DNA of 64,000 bases from Delphinapterus leucas (GCF_002288925.2 NW_022098063.1:4529804-4593803), one strand, 5' to 3'; shown: positions 37,221-49,539, counted from the first letter of the stretch. Numbers and translations: made by a program. Notes: generated by a model not told the origin, from the letters alone.

Positions 37221-38335
37221 AACAGCAATAACTATTATTGAATGAAGTTATAAGGAAGTATTGAGGACATCTAAGTATCTTTATGCTGACACATGGATAC
37301 TAGAGGTTGGAGATAAGTGATTTGGTCTGGCCCTTGCTTTTTTTGTGTGTGATATCAAAACACTTTACATTTTATTGAGAAACAGTAAAAGTAATGACAG
37401 GGCTTTTATGGACAATTAACTAGAAGCTTCAAAACCTTATTTAAGACTTAGCTTGATGGGTACATTAGCTTAATTGATATTCATTAAGCTAAAGTCCTAT
37501 CCAGCACTGTTTAAATTGAGGTTCTACCTTTCCTTTTTAATTAAGAAAAAAAAGAAAGAGCTCCTATGAAATAGAGTTGCCTCTGCTCTGTTATTTATAG
37601 AGCGTGCAAATTTCTGGATGCTCTTGCTCTGTGAACTACCAGAAGGAATCTGTAATGGCCTGTTCTGATGCTGTCTGTGTTCCAGGCACTTTGGAGGATG
37701 TATATTTGCTTTGAAATAGACAGCCTTGTTGCATTTCATGTGGAGAGGAGTCTTGTTGAAGAAGATCCAGTTGCACTGATCAGGGTTATGCAAGGGCAGT
37801 GTGATGTTATACATTCTACAACAGCCCATAATTGTGAAATACATACTTCCAAGCCCTTGTTGATAGGAGTTCTATAAAAAGGACTTGGAAGCATTTTCTA
37901 ACAAAATTTCCATAAAGTATATATATATATATTTCAGATTTTATTTTATAGCCATAAGCTTAGCCTTCAGTTTCTTTATATTTAAAATGCCTTAAGATCT
38001 TGGTGTCTTGAAAAAACTTCCAATAGGTTTCATGACTGAAAAATGTATTGTTTAAATTCCTTTTTATGAGATGATACTTTAAAATATAATTTAAAAAATC
38101 TAAAAAGCCAGGCTTAGGAAAATATCTGCAAATCAGTTTAAAAAAAAAAGGCAAGTGAGGAAAATGGACAAGGGAAATGACTAATTTCCAATATAAAAAT
38201 AATAAATGGTTAATACATATGAAACAATTCAATTATATTTATAAGGCAAATGCAAATTGAGACAACAATAAAACTGAATTGACAAAGCTCAAAGAGTTGT
38301 AAAGATATAAAAATTAAAGATAATTTCCAGTGTTG
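37221..38335. other. No gene seen; short (TA)n at 37917
   Basis: No repeat family recognised apart from a perfect TA run of about 14 bases at 37917-37931. The 106-codon minus-strand frame at 37524-37844 has no recognised domain. Confidence 0.5.
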
Positions 38336-38339
38336 GCAA

Positions 38340-38595
38340 TAGTAATGGCTAGTGATTATTGAGTGCTTACTTCATGCTAGATATAGTACTTAGTTCTTTG
38401 CCTTTACTAATGTACTTAGCCATCATGAAAAATATTTGAGGCAGATGTTATGGTCAAGTCAAATTTTACAGTTGAGGAAACTGTGGCAGAATGATGATGA
38501 AAAATTGCTGAAGGACATACAACTAGTAAGAGACGAGACAGGAAGTTTGATATGATATCCATTATACTATACTGCTTGGTGAACGAGTAGGTTAA
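38340..38595 (-). mobile_element. MIR SINE
   Basis: Antisense MIR: 'tattgagtgcttacttcatgctagatatagtacttag', 'ttttacagttgaggaaactg', 'aaggacatacaactagtaagagacgaga'. Diverged but nearly complete. Confidence 0.85.
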
Positions 38596-41260
38596 TAGAT
38601 GCTGCCATAAATGGCTACTTGGGATGATTGTTATAAATATTCTGGAAATCAATATTGGTCTCATTTGGGTTACAGAATATGTGGTTTAACTCTGCGGTAG
38701 ATGATCATCTCTGCTGCTCTTGCTCAAGAAATTTCTTTATATCTTTTTCCTGTATTCTTTATGTTTTTTGTTCCCCTAAATATTATCATTATGACTGCAT
38801 CTTACAATTTTATAATCCATGTCAATACACATCTGCCCAAGAATTCACTTACCTAGGTACTCATCTTTGGTAACTATCATATTTCAAATCAGCTTTATCT
38901 TAGAATATCTTCTATCTTAAGCTGAGTCACACCTCAGAGCAGGAAGAGACAAGGCCCCCAGTGGACTGAAATGACCCCTATTAGAAGAGATGGGATTGTA
39001 CAAAAGCCATACTTTACAACTGTGCCCAGAGTCAGCTGTGGCCTGGTTGATCGCGTGGGGCTGATAACTCAGAAAAAGGAGGACACCTTGCTGGGGGATG
39101 GCAGATTTCCAATTTCTACCTATGTAAACATCTTGATTAGACAATCTTAACCATCAGGAGCAGCGGTCCTGTACATTTTTTGCTCCTCTGCAGCCAGGCT
39201 GCTCCTTAGACAGAGTGCACCTCAAGTTATGAGTCATTTCCTACAGCTCTGCCCCTGTCTTTTCTACTCAGGAAAGTATATCCTATGCTTTTTCAAGCTA
39301 CACATTCTCCCCACCCCATCATTGTAGCATATACCACCACCCTTAGGAGTAACCCACCCACGTGCACTTGGAGAATTACTGCTCTAGATTAAGAGAAAGA
39401 ATTTAGAAGAGCTATGACTTGATCTGTTTTGCCAAATCAGGAACTTCCGAAACTTAAAACAAAATGGATTTATCTGGAGTGAGCTCGTGCTCCTCCATAT
39501 CAAGCTGCTCAAGGCCTGAAAGACAGATGCGTTCCGATCTGATCTCCTTCTCTCCAGCCTCCCACCCAGCATCTGGCACTCCCATTCCTTTGAGTGTAAT
39601 TCCATTGCATTAATGAAAATGTAGCCCCTGCAACTTTATTTCTAGATCTATAAACAGTACCCAAGAATATTCTCATGGGCTGTGCTTATTTGAATATGGA
39701 TATGCTTTAATTTTTATAGTTAGATTAAATGGCTTAATTTTATCCATAATGGGGATAATTCAAGGTGAGAAGAGTTCTGAGTTATTTATCTAAGGGAGTT
39801 TAGTTAGCTATAGCTCGAGGAAAGCACTGTTTAAAGTCCTTTGAGAGATATTTATCTAGGGGATCAAAGGGTGGGATGTGTTTGAGCATTTTGGAAAAAG
39901 GCATCTTCTGTATATTAAAAACAACACAGGAAAAAGATTGTTTGGTTTGGAAAGTAAGTTATGTTACTTTCAGATTATGTAAATTCAGAACTTTGTTAGA
40001 AATTAAATAGGAATTAATCAGAAATAATCAGCAATAAAAATTAACTTATCTAACTAAATTCAAAATATGTGGATTTTAGCAAATTAAATAGATGAAATAC
40101 AGACACCCAAAGCTATTATTATAGTAAAATTAAGAAGATATTTTTCATTCATTATCCTTATTAATTTGATAATCAAAACAATCTGATTATGACCTTAATT
40201 TACATCTCTGGTCACTACTTGATCAGGTTTTTCATATATTTATTTTTTCAGGCTATGCCCTCTTTTGGGAATTGTCTGTATCCTTTGCTCATGTACCTAT
40301 AGAGATCTTGTTGTTTTTCTGATCAATTTACCACCTTTGTTGCAAATATATTTTGCTCTCTATTTCATGGTCAAGGGTACTACCTAGCACACTTACAGGT
40401 GTTCAGTAAATATTGATTTCATTTAAAAAGAGCATTTTTTGTATTTAGAAGTATTTTTTCCTTGTATTATTGATTTATTTTACCTAGTACATGAATTAAC
40501 TGATATATTTATTACTTTAAAATACATTCTAATTTTATTTGCATACCTCCAGAGCATTTCCTTTGGAGTTGTTATTTTTCCAGTTCTAAAGCTTTCCATG
40601 AATTAGTATAAGTGCAGGAGAAATTTAAAATGTTCCATAAGGCTGAGTGGTTTCAAAAAGAAGGCAGACATATATGAATTTGGGTTGCTCCTCTCTCTGC
40701 TAATAATAGCTCTCTGCTTTCCATGAGATGAGGTTTTTATGGTGATTCAGGGGGTTGAAATTGGAATGGAATGTAATATGTTGATAACAGAAAATATTTT
40801 TAAAAATGATACATGATTTTTCAAAGTTTTCTTATTTAAATGTGTTTGAGCCATTAAATTGCCTATTGGCTTCATAGGGGCAATAAAATCTCCAATATTA
40901 TTGCAAGTCAAGTTGGTCTTTACCATTTTTCTGCTTTCCTGGCAATGTTAGGGACCATGACTAATAAGGGAAATCTCTTTGTAGGAACATATTCCACCTC
41001 ATTATGTTGAGCTCATGTCTAGGCCTCCAAATGATTAGATTTCCTGGTGCTGAAACACAGCCAAACCAGTCTTGCCAGGACTGGACTTCCATGGTTACTA
41101 CTAGACAGTCACCATCATTGGCCTTTCCTGCTTTGACCAAATGGTCTTATGTACCACCTGTTTTTTTCTTCTACAGGTAAGTTTCCTGATTTTGCTCTTA
41201 ATCTCAGACTCTTGTCTTTGAATGTCTTATGAACTAAAAAAGCTCATGTAGGACCCTGTG
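38596..41260. other. No gene seen; AT-rich single-copy-looking DNA
   Basis: About 2.7 kb, strongly AT-rich at 39650-40860. The piece at 40378-40425 (a 'tagcacac...cagtaaatattgattt' string) looks like an L2 or MIR end. Nothing else could be assigned; the 40920-41260 part may belong to a decayed LTR that continues after the L1 at 42274. Confidence 0.45.
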
Positions 41261-41279
41261 AAACCTTGTCTTCTTTCTT

Positions 41280-42254
41280 TTTAAAAAAATTTTTGAATTT
41301 TAAATTTTTTTGTACAGCATGTTCTTATTAGTTATCTATTTTATACATATTAGTGTATATCTGTCAATCCCAATCTCCCAATTCATCGCATCCCCCTCCC
41401 CCTGCTTTCCCCCTTGGTGTCCATACGTTTGTTCTCTACATCTGTGTCTCAATTTCTGCCCTGCAAACCGGTTCATCTGTACCATTTTTCTAGGTTCCAC
41501 ATATATGCGTTAATATACGATATTTGTTTTTCTCTTTCTGACTTACTTCACTCTGTATCACAGTCTCTAGATCCATCTACATCTCTACAAATGACCTAAT
41601 TTCGTTCCTTTTTATGACTGACTAATATTCCATTGTATATATGTACCACATCTTCTTTATCCATTTGTCTGTTGATGGGCATTTAGGTTGCTTCCATGAC
41701 CTGGCTATTGTAAATAGTGCTGCAATGAACATTTTGGTACATGACTCTTTTTGAATTATGGTTTTCTCAGGGTATATGCCCAGTAGTGGGATTGCTGGGT
41801 CATATGATAGTTCTATTTTTAGTGTTTTAAGGAACCTCCATACTGTTCTCCATAGTGGCTGCATCAATTTACATTCCCACCAACAGTGCAGGAGGGTTCC
41901 CTTTTCTCCACACCCTCTCCAGCATTTGTTGTTTGTAGATTTTCTGATGATGCCCATTCTAAGAGGTGTGAGGTGATACCTCATTGTAGTTTTGATTTGC
42001 ATTTTTCTAATAATTAGTGATGTTGAGCAGCTTTTCATGTGCTTCTTGGCCATCAGTATGTCTTTTTTGGAGAAATGTCTATTTAGGTCTTCTGCCCAGT
42101 TTTGGATTGGGTTGTTTGTTTTTTTTCATATTGAGCTACATGAGCTGTTTATATATTTTGAAGATTAATCCTTTGTCCATTGATTCATTTGCAAATATTT
42201 TCTCCCTTTCTGAGGGTTGTCTTTTTGTCTTGTTTGTAGTTTCCTTTGCTTGGC
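41280..42254 (-). mobile_element. 5'-truncated L1 with 19-bp target duplication
   Basis: A 975-bp minus-strand L1 3' end. Exact copies of AAACCTTGTCTTCTTTCTT flank it at 41261-41279 and 42255-42273, which proves target-primed insertion. It keeps the ORF2 C-terminal region (an open frame of 143 codons at 41622-42053) and the 3' UTR. The tail at the left is A-rich and eroded. It closely follows the cetartiodactyl L1 3' sequence, for example 'cagggtatatgcccagtagt' near 41768. Incapable of moving. Confidence 0.95.
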
Positions 42255-42273
42255 AAACCTTGTCTTCTTTCTT

Positions 42274-42510
42274 GCATAAGCTGTAATGACCTCCATACTG
42301 TACTATATAAATGAAACCAACCTTGCTGTTGATGATTGGGTCACGTATGACAAACAAGTCAAACCTAACCATGACAGGGTTGAATATGCGGAAGGCCAGC
42401 AGCCTCTGAGATGATGGTTTTATCTCTTCATTCATTCATTAATTCATTCTCTTCTCCATTTGATAAATATTTTAGGGTTGATCATGTTATAGGCATAGAG
42501 CCTGTAACTG
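42274..42510. other. No gene seen
   Basis: Single-copy-looking DNA continuing from the left flank of the L1 insertion. Confidence 0.4.
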
Positions 42511-42520
42511 TGGCATTCTT

Positions 42521-42898
42521 TTTTTTTTTTAAACATAGTCCATTCTCATTATTTTTTAATTAATTAATTTATTTTTGGCTGTGTTGGGTCTTCATTGCTG
42601 TGCGCGGGCTTTCTCTAGTTCTGGCGAACAGGGGCTACGCTTTGTTGTGGTGCACAGGCTTCTTATTGCGGTGGCTTCTTTTGTTGTGGAACACGGGCTC
42701 TAGGCACACAGGCTTCAGTAGTTTTGGCACATGGGCTCAGCAGTTGTGGCTTGTGGGCTCTAGAGCACAGGCTCTGTAGTTGTTGTGCATGAGCTTAGTT
42801 GCTCCACGGCATGTGGGATCTTCCTGGACCAGGGCTTGAACCTGTGTCCCCTGCATTGGCAGGCGGATTCTTAACCACTGAGCCACTAGGGAAGTCCC
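42521..42898 (-). mobile_element. CHR-1-like SINE
   Basis: The reverse complement begins with the CHR head at 42898 and ends in a tail region near 42521-42575. A 10-bp target duplication, TGGCATTCTT, is at 42511-42520 and 42899-42908. The tail is unusually long, with an extra 'aaacatagtccattctcatt' piece that may be a small 3' transduction or a tail-internal insertion. Confidence 0.92.
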
Positions 42899-42908
42899 TG
42901 GCATTCTT

Positions 42909-43490
42909 CACAGATCGTATGTGGCTTACGGTGGCTATTGTCAGCACCAGGAAAATGTCGGTAATATTTTTCCCTTCCTTCAGACCAATAGTGAGCTAGC
43001 TCAGACCAGGAGCTGTGTTATAGGATGGCTCTGCTACAGAAACATGGAAATGCTATTTAATTTATGCTCACCATTTGGGTAAAGATTCTGCCTCTTTTTA
43101 AAGGTCTTGGGAGGCTTGACAAAAGCAGTAACCATAGTTATCCAGAAGACTTTTTTTCATGATGAGTAAAGAGCCTGAAAGGTTCTCATACATTACATAT
43201 ATTAGAATAATATGGTTTTTGATGACTTCTTAATTTTGTAATAAGCTTGGTTTCTAAGCTCTACTTCTGAACATTGTTAGAAAATTTTAAAAGAGCCAAA
43301 TTTCAAATAAGTTTAAATGCTTTTAATTTAGTTAATATCTAGAATTAGAAAAAGTTTTTATCAATATATAAGGTTGTAAATTAAAAATGGCTAGGCTCTC
43401 CCCATCCTTTCTTATCCACACTGACTCCCTTGAGTATTATTGCTAAAAATATGTTATTGCTATTATTTTTTGCTATTATTTTTTTATCTT
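42909..43490. other. No gene seen
   Basis: Unassigned AT-rich DNA. Confidence 0.45.
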
Positions 43491-43494
43491 TTTC

Positions 43495-43565
43495 TATACA
43501 GTCGTATATATACACATACATATATACACACATACATGTTCAAATACACACACATATATACTTTT
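43495..43565. repeat. Compound AT/AC microsatellite
   Basis: Alternating TA and CA dinucleotides (tatatatacacatacatatatacacacatac type) over about 65 bases; interrupted and probably only mildly variable. Confidence 0.85.
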
Positions 43566-43935
43566 TTAAACACATAGCATTACATTGTATATGTTGTTGA
43601 AAATTTGGTTTCCTTTTTATTTATTTTATTACATTGTATATGTTATTAAAAAATTGGACATTCTTTCATGTCAGAATATACAAATATAATTGATTTTGTT
43701 TAAAAACTGCATAGTATTCCTAGTTTGAACAGTTCATGTTTTATTTAACCATTCTCAAACTGATGGGCATTTAGATTGACATCAGATTTTTGCCTTTACT
43801 AAAAATTCTTGCCATGGACATCACTTGTCCACTTACTTTGGGATACTTGTACAAGAATTTCTTTAGGGTGTATTCCTAGAAGTAGAATTGCTTGGGCAAA
43901 GGTTGAGCATATTTAAAATTTTCAAAGATACTAAG
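43566..43935 (-). mobile_element. Old L1 ORF2 3' fragment
   Basis: Antisense order: 'aaccattctcaaactgatgggcatttagattg', 'gacatcacttgtccac', 'ctagaagtagaattgcttgggcaaagg'. An old, heavily diverged L1 3' region. Confidence 0.7.
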
Positions 43936-44795
43936 GACAGAACATTAGAGAATTCGAAGTGCTTCTTTCCCTCTTCTCTCCCCTCCAGAAAGGAGTGTAT
44001 CCATCACAGTTTGCCAGAGCTCTGCTCTAAGCTAGGATATCTGAGGATAAACTTGTATCAAGGAGAGTCAGCCAGCCAGTTCTCCAGCCTGGTATAAGAG
44101 CTTGAATTTATAAATAGAGAGGGGAATATTGAATTTGTTATTACTCAAGCTGTTATAAAATTTCTTCCCAGATATTAAAAAAGTAATTTGTTTTGTTTTT
44201 GAGCCCAATTTCAAATGGTGTAGCCCTTATGTGCCTTGAGAAGATTGTCTCTGAGTCTCACAACTCTTCTTCCTATTGATCAGGTTTGGCTCTTCTTTTC
44301 TTCATTGGACCATCTTCTTGTTGATTATTTTGTATTTCATAAGTAATGAGTTTGCTGACTCACTGGAGGTCCTAGGCTGCTATATATAGTTTCACTCCTA
44401 TCAACTTAAATGACATCTTAGAAACATCATGATGGTAAAGGTACAGATCTTCTTTAAAGTAAAAGGAAGAAAAAATATATTCCCATTTTCATGCTATCTT
44501 GAGTTTTCTTAGCTACAACAATCCAAGTGATGTCAGTGACCTTGGTTTATTCCCTCTGCCCCTGATTTTAATAGGTCTGAGATTCTTATTAAAACCAGAA
44601 TGATGTTTATGTTCATATATAAGTAGCTCAAACACATAGACTGAATTTTACTTACCTCATCAATTTCATGTCCGCACCATTTTCCTCACTGACCTTTAGG
44701 CTCTCTGTGAGCATTACTGATTTCTCAGTTTCTGCCTTATATCGAATATATGTTTCTGCTAATTGTATATTCCCTTAGCTGCATAATTTTTCTTT
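43936..44795. other. No gene seen
   Basis: No recognised repeat or exon. Confidence 0.45.
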
Positions 44796-45340
44796 TAGTT
44801 CGTTTTACTATAAAAGTAATAAACATTTTTTTTTATAACAGAACATACTTTATTTTTAAAAATTTATTCATTTTTGGCTGCGTTGGGTCTTCGTTACTAT
44901 GCACAAGCTTTCTCTAGTTGAGGCGGGTGGGGGCTACTCTTTGTTGCGGTGTGTGGGCTTCTCATTGCGGTGGCTTGTCTTGTTGCAGAGCATGGGCTCT
45001 AGGCGTGTGGGCTTCAGTATTTGCTGCACACAGGCTCAATTGTTGTGGCACATGGGCTTAGTTGCTCTGCGGCATGTGGGATCTTCCCAGACCAGGGCTT
45101 GAACCCGTGTCCCCTGCATTGGTAGGTGGATTCTTAACCATTGTGCCCCCAGGGAAGTCCCATAATAAACATTTACTAGAAACCATTTAGAAAGTATATA
45201 CATGGGATTTTTAAAAAGTAGCCATCACTCTACTCCTCAAAAAGATTAGCTGTTAATATTTTGTGCATTTTCCCCTCGGATTTAAATTTTTTCATTCTAC
45301 ATAATTTAAATCATCCTATATATAAATTTTTTTATCTTTA
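44796..45340. mobile_element. Possible ancient repeat hosting a SINE
   Basis: The flanks of the SINE ('actataaaagtaataaacattt' on the left, then 'actagaaaccatttagaaagtatat' on the right) resemble a widespread ancient mammalian repeat. The SINE at 44829-45162 splits it. Family and strand uncertain. Confidence 0.35.
44829..45162 (-). mobile_element. CHR-1-like SINE
   Basis: CHR head at the right end, A-rich tail at the left. A 12-bp target duplication, TAATAAACATTT, is at 44817-44828 and 45163-45174. The plus-strand open frame at 44899-45102 is a read-through. Confidence 0.92.
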
Positions 45341-45354
45341 TCCATTTTTATCTT

Positions 45355-46335
45355 TACACATTTACTTTTTATATTTTATATTGTGGTAAAACATACATAA
45401 TATAAAACTGACCATTTTAGCCAGTTTTAAGTGTACTCTTAAGTGGCATTACATAGTTTACATTGTCGTGCAGCCATTACAATCATCCATCCACAGAACA
45501 CTTTTCCTCTTCTGCAACTGAAATTCTATACCTATTAAACAAAAACTCCCATTCCCCTCTCTCCTCAGCTCCAGTCAGCCACCATCCTACTTATTATCAT
45601 TATGAGTTTGACTATTATAGGTACCTCATAGATGTGGAATCATACAGTATTTTTCATTTTATTCACTTAGCATATGTCTTTAAGGTTCATCCCATGTTGT
45701 AGTATGTGTCACAATTTTTCCCCTTGTTAAGGCTGAATAATATTCCATTGTATGTACATACCTCATTTCTGATCTATTTACCTGTTGATGGACACTTGGG
45801 TTGCTTCCACTTTTTGGTAATTGTGAATATGGGTGTAAAAATATCTCTCCAATCCCTGATTTTACTGCTTTTGGACATATGCAAAAAAGTGGAAACACAG
45901 GATCTTTTGGGCATATACACAAAAGTGGAATTACATGTTTGATTTTTTTGAGGAATTGCCATACGGTTTTCCGTAGTGACAGCACCATTTTTTGTGCACC
46001 AACAACCGTCCACAAGGGTTCTAGCTTCTCCACATCCTGACCAACACTTGTTCTTTTCTTTTTCTTCTTCTTCTTTGTTTTTCTTGATAATAGCCATCCT
46101 AATGTGTATGAGGTGGTATCTCATTGTGGTTTTGATTTGCATTTCCCTAATGATTAGTGATGCTGAGGATGTTTTCATATGCTTCTTGACCATTTATAAA
46201 TATTCTTTGGAGAAATGTTTATTCAGGTCCTTTGCCCATTTTTATTTGGTTTTTGTTGTTGTTGTTGGAGTTGTAGGAGTTTTTAGATATCTGGATATTA
46301 ACTTCTTGTCCTTAGTCAGTTGGTGCTGCTATTCT
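45355..46335 (-). mobile_element. L1 3' half (L1MA/L1MB-like)
   Basis: Antisense L1 3' UTR and ORF2 C-terminus in order: 'attgtggtaaaacatacat' near 45381, 'aggtacctcatagatgtggaatcatacagta' near 45620, 'aatattccattgtatgtacata' near 45739, 'gttgatggacacttgggttgcttcc' near 45783, 'gatttgcatttccctaatgattagtga' near 46134. Two overlapping minus-strand frames (45680-46033 and 45774-46193) show the ORF2 end broken by a frameshift. A short tandem duplication is seen near 45880-45930, where a 'ggacatatgcaaaaaagtgga' block is followed by a similar 'gggcatatacacaaaagtgga' block. Confidence 0.88.
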
Positions 46336-46680
46336 CCTTAACTTTTGAAGGATAATTTCTCTGCTTACAGAAGTCTAGATTGGTGGGATTTTTTTTTATC
46401 TCGCTGTCTTAAATATTTCACTCCACTCTCTTCTTGCTTACATGATTTTTGAAGAGAAGTTAGATGTAATTCTTATCTTTTCTCCTGTCTAGGTAAAGGT
46501 GCTTTCATTCTTTGGTTTATTTCGATATTTTTTCTTAATCTTTGATTTTCTGAAATTTGGATATGATAGGTCTAGACATATTTCTCTTGGCATTTAACCT
46601 GCTTGGTGTTCCCTGAGCTTCCTGGATCTGTGGTTTGGTGTCTGACATTAGTTATCTCAGGCCATTGGATCCTTTCTTAC
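46336..46680 (-). mobile_element. L1 5'-proximal fragment
   Basis: The stretch 'ttgaaggataatttctctgcttacagaagtctagatt' through 'ggatatgataggtctagacatatttctc' resembles the antisense 5' part of old L1s. It lies directly beside the 3' half on the same strand, so it is either an internally deleted L1 or a second copy. Confidence 0.5.
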
Positions 46681-47280
46681 TCTGTTCCAGTCATAATGCC
46701 TTCCCTCTGGGCCTCAAGTGCACCAAGCTCCTTTCTAACCTTAATATCTCCATTCTGCCATTCCTTCTCCTTGATAGACTTCTGTCCTAACTCTTCCTCT
46801 AACTTCATTTCATCCTTCAGGTCTGAGGTGAAACATTTACTTCTGTAAGAAGGAAAAATGTAGGACATTGACAGGTACAGGCTCTCTGGCTCAGGCTCTC
46901 ATCTACTTTCTATTGCTTTCTGCAGAGTCTCAGGAAGACGTGAGTTTTAATAATTTGCCAGGGAAAACTTAAGGGCAGAAAGTGGACAGTTATTACAATT
47001 TTGAAAGATTTATTTTCAGAGAGTAAAGTTTGTAAGATAATGTTCTGAAGAGACTTGAAGAACAGGGATCATGTTATTTAATTCTTTTGTGTTTATCATA
47101 GCAATGGTTCATTATTTGAAAAATTTGTTGACATTTGCCATTAACACTATGGTCGTTACAAGAAATACTTATTGGTAGGTTGATTTCTAAGTATTCCTAT
47201 TGCATTAAGAGAGATTTACTTGTACGTAGTCTAGTTTCTAGACTGGTCTACTGTGTTTCTGTATTCTTTGGGCCTCTAGT
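46681..47280. other. No gene seen
   Basis: No recognised repeat or exon. Confidence 0.45.
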
Positions 47281-47284
47281 AATG

Positions 47285-47860
47285 CACTCATACCTGATTC
47301 ATTCATTTACCTAATCACTCATCCATTCAACACACATTTCTTGAGACCTTTACATGGCAGGTGATATTGAAATTACAAAGAAAAATAAAGAATAACGATT
47401 GGCTCTGTCCTTAGAGCCCACAGTTTGCTGAGGGAGACAGATTTTTGGAGAAACCTCTATACTGTGGTATCCAATATGAGAACCAAGAAAGAATGTTAAT
47501 CAGGCTTCACTCTAGAGATAAAATATGAACACGTTCTGAAAGGAGAAGTGCAGTCTTGGCAGAGTGAGTGGTGTGAACCAGGGCAGGAGGCTATAGAAAT
47601 GATGCACATGTGTGGGAACTGAGAATGGTTTAATGTGACTGGAGTGTAAATTGTGTGTGGGAAGAAGGGGAACGGCAAAGGAGGAAGCGAGAAAGCCAGA
47701 TGGGGCCAGATGGTAAAGTAAACCCTTGAATACTACACAACTGTGTTTGAATTTTCTCATGGACTTGATGGACGGTGACAGTGGGAATGACCTAATCCAA
47801 TTATTGTTTAGAGATATAATTCTGGAATCAGTGAGGAGAATGGCCTGCATCAGTTGATAC
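47285..47860 (-). mobile_element. L2 LINE fragment
   Basis: Starts with the antisense terminus ('gattcattcatttacc...cattcaacacacatttcttgagacc'), then 'cctagagcccacagtttgctgagggagacag'-like sequence and later antisense ORF2 blocks ('agccagatggggccagatggtaaag', 'ggaatgacctaatcc'). Diverged. Confidence 0.75.
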
Positions 47861-48610
47861 ACCATGGACTCAATTAACTACCTTGTTTGTGTTCCCAGAT
47901 GGTGAACGTATAAAATCTTGTTGCCACCTAAAAAATAATATAGCCACCCCTTTTTATGGAAAAAGAAAGGTAAATGAGAATAAAACAGTCAAAGCAAAAA
48001 AATAATGTGTTAGCTCCTCTCTGAAAAAAATAATTTCAGTTGATGTGTTTTTTTATCTCCATCAAATTATTTTTCTCTATATAATTAGGTTTTTTTTTTC
48101 CATTTAAACATTCCACCGTAGTTTTTAAGAAGACCTGTGCCTTATAAAACTGAGTGATTATATGCTTACCAAACAGATTTTAAACTTGTCAAGACTCAGG
48201 AACTGGTTTTGGCAGAGGAGAGATAAAGCCAGCGCTTAGGTGTTTACAACATAACGTGTCTGTCAAGAGTAAAAAAACTGCAGCAGGCAAGCTTCTGCGA
48301 AGGCCTTTTATATTCTGTCACTTACTTTTCACACTTCTTCATTCAGAACATTTATGAACAAACTTGGGAGATTCACAGCCATCCCCTAACAGTCAATGTG
48401 TACATTTATGGGTCTAAATGAATATAAAACTACTTTATGAGTGAAAATTCCCCTTCCATAAGAACTGAGAGCTGTACAGCTGTTTTGTCAGTGGCATTTT
48501 ATCACTTTTCTGTATCATTGGCTTTAAGTAGATGCAAGGGGAAACAAATCATTTCAGTGCTTGGAAGCAATGCCAATCATTTTGAGAGAATGAGAAACAT
48601 CAGGATTGAC
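47861..48610. other. Single-copy DNA, candidate conserved non-coding element
   Basis: About 750 bases free of recognised repeats, with even composition and several developmental-type motifs such as 'tgccaatcattt' near 48570. A CHR-2-like SINE landed at its right edge. Conservation cannot be judged from one sequence. Confidence 0.35.
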
Positions 48611-48620
48611 TTCACTTTTT

Positions 48621-48822
48621 TTTTTTTTTTGTGGTACGTGGGCCTCTCACTGTTGTGGCCTCTCCCATTGAGGAGCATAGGCTGTGGACTCGCAGGCTCA
48701 GCGGCCATGGCTTACGGGCCCAGCCGCTCTGCGGTATGTGGGATCTTCCCAGACGGGGGCACAAACCCGTGTCCCCTGCATCGGTAGGCGGACTCTCAAC
48801 CACTGCGCCACCAGGGAAGACG
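48621..48822 (-). mobile_element. CHR-2-like SINE
   Basis: A shorter CHR variant (about 200 bp) whose reverse complement runs from the head at 48822 to a poly(A) seen as a T run at about 48617-48630. A 10-bp target duplication, TTCACTTTTT, is at 48611-48620 and 48827-48836. It is a close relative of the copy at 63148. Open frames on both strands here are read-throughs. Confidence 0.92.
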
Positions 48823-48836
48823 TGATTTCACTTTTT

Positions 48837-49535
48837 ATAAAAGGGGTCACTCTCATCGAATGATTTAGAGTCTATTTTGAAGAAATGTGTTATTTCTGTG
48901 AAAAAGGATTTCCCAACTGAGTAGTTGGAAAATATTCTACAATTCATCCTCATAGCCAAGCATAGATATCAAAGAGAAATGTTTATTTCCTTTCTACATT
49001 CTTCAGAATAATTTTTGATTGGGAGAAATGCTATTCCAGTCCAAAAAAGAACTCATACTGATGTTCATGTGTGACCATTTTTGTTTTCTTTTTTGATTTT
49101 TCTTTGTTTATCTGTCCAATAAATATTTACTGTTTGGTTTTGGGTTCTATGATCCAGCTCACAATTTGGACAACCTCTGGATGAGGTGAATCACTAGATG
49201 CTGGACCATGAAAGAAAACTTTTATTAGGACTAGCAGCTGATATGCCCTGTGACCCCTTGGAAAAGTCCGAGTCCAGGCTTCTTCTAAGCCTGCCCAACC
49301 AATGCTCACCCTCTCCCTGGGGAAGTCTAACTATGGCCAAGGCAGCTGCAAACATCAGGACAGAAAAGTTCTCTCTGCCCCTGGGATATGGGTCTACAAG
49401 CTCTTCTGTGTTCTCTTTGGGATGGACAGAGTTACTTTATTCATAGACAATTCAAAGACAATTAGTCTCTCTAGAAGCATTATATGTCATAATCAGAGAT
49501 CAGTAGATATTTAAAGTGAGTCATGGTCAAAATCT
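48837..49535. other. No gene seen
   Basis: Single-copy-looking DNA. The 82-codon and 70-codon frames near 49198-49514 overlap in different frames and show no domain. Confidence 0.45.
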
Positions 49536-49539
49536 TCAG

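Noticed and set aside
37917..37931. TA run as possible promoter TATA element
   Set aside because: Simple dinucleotide repeat without other promoter features or transcript evidence.
41622..42053. 143-codon minus-strand frame with reverse-transcriptase-type C-terminal sequence
   Set aside because: It is the remaining end of L1 ORF2 in a 5'-truncated copy, so it is not a functional host gene.
45680..46193. Two overlapping minus-strand frames of 117 and 139 codons
   Set aside because: They are the same old L1 ORF2 end broken by a frameshift, not two genes.
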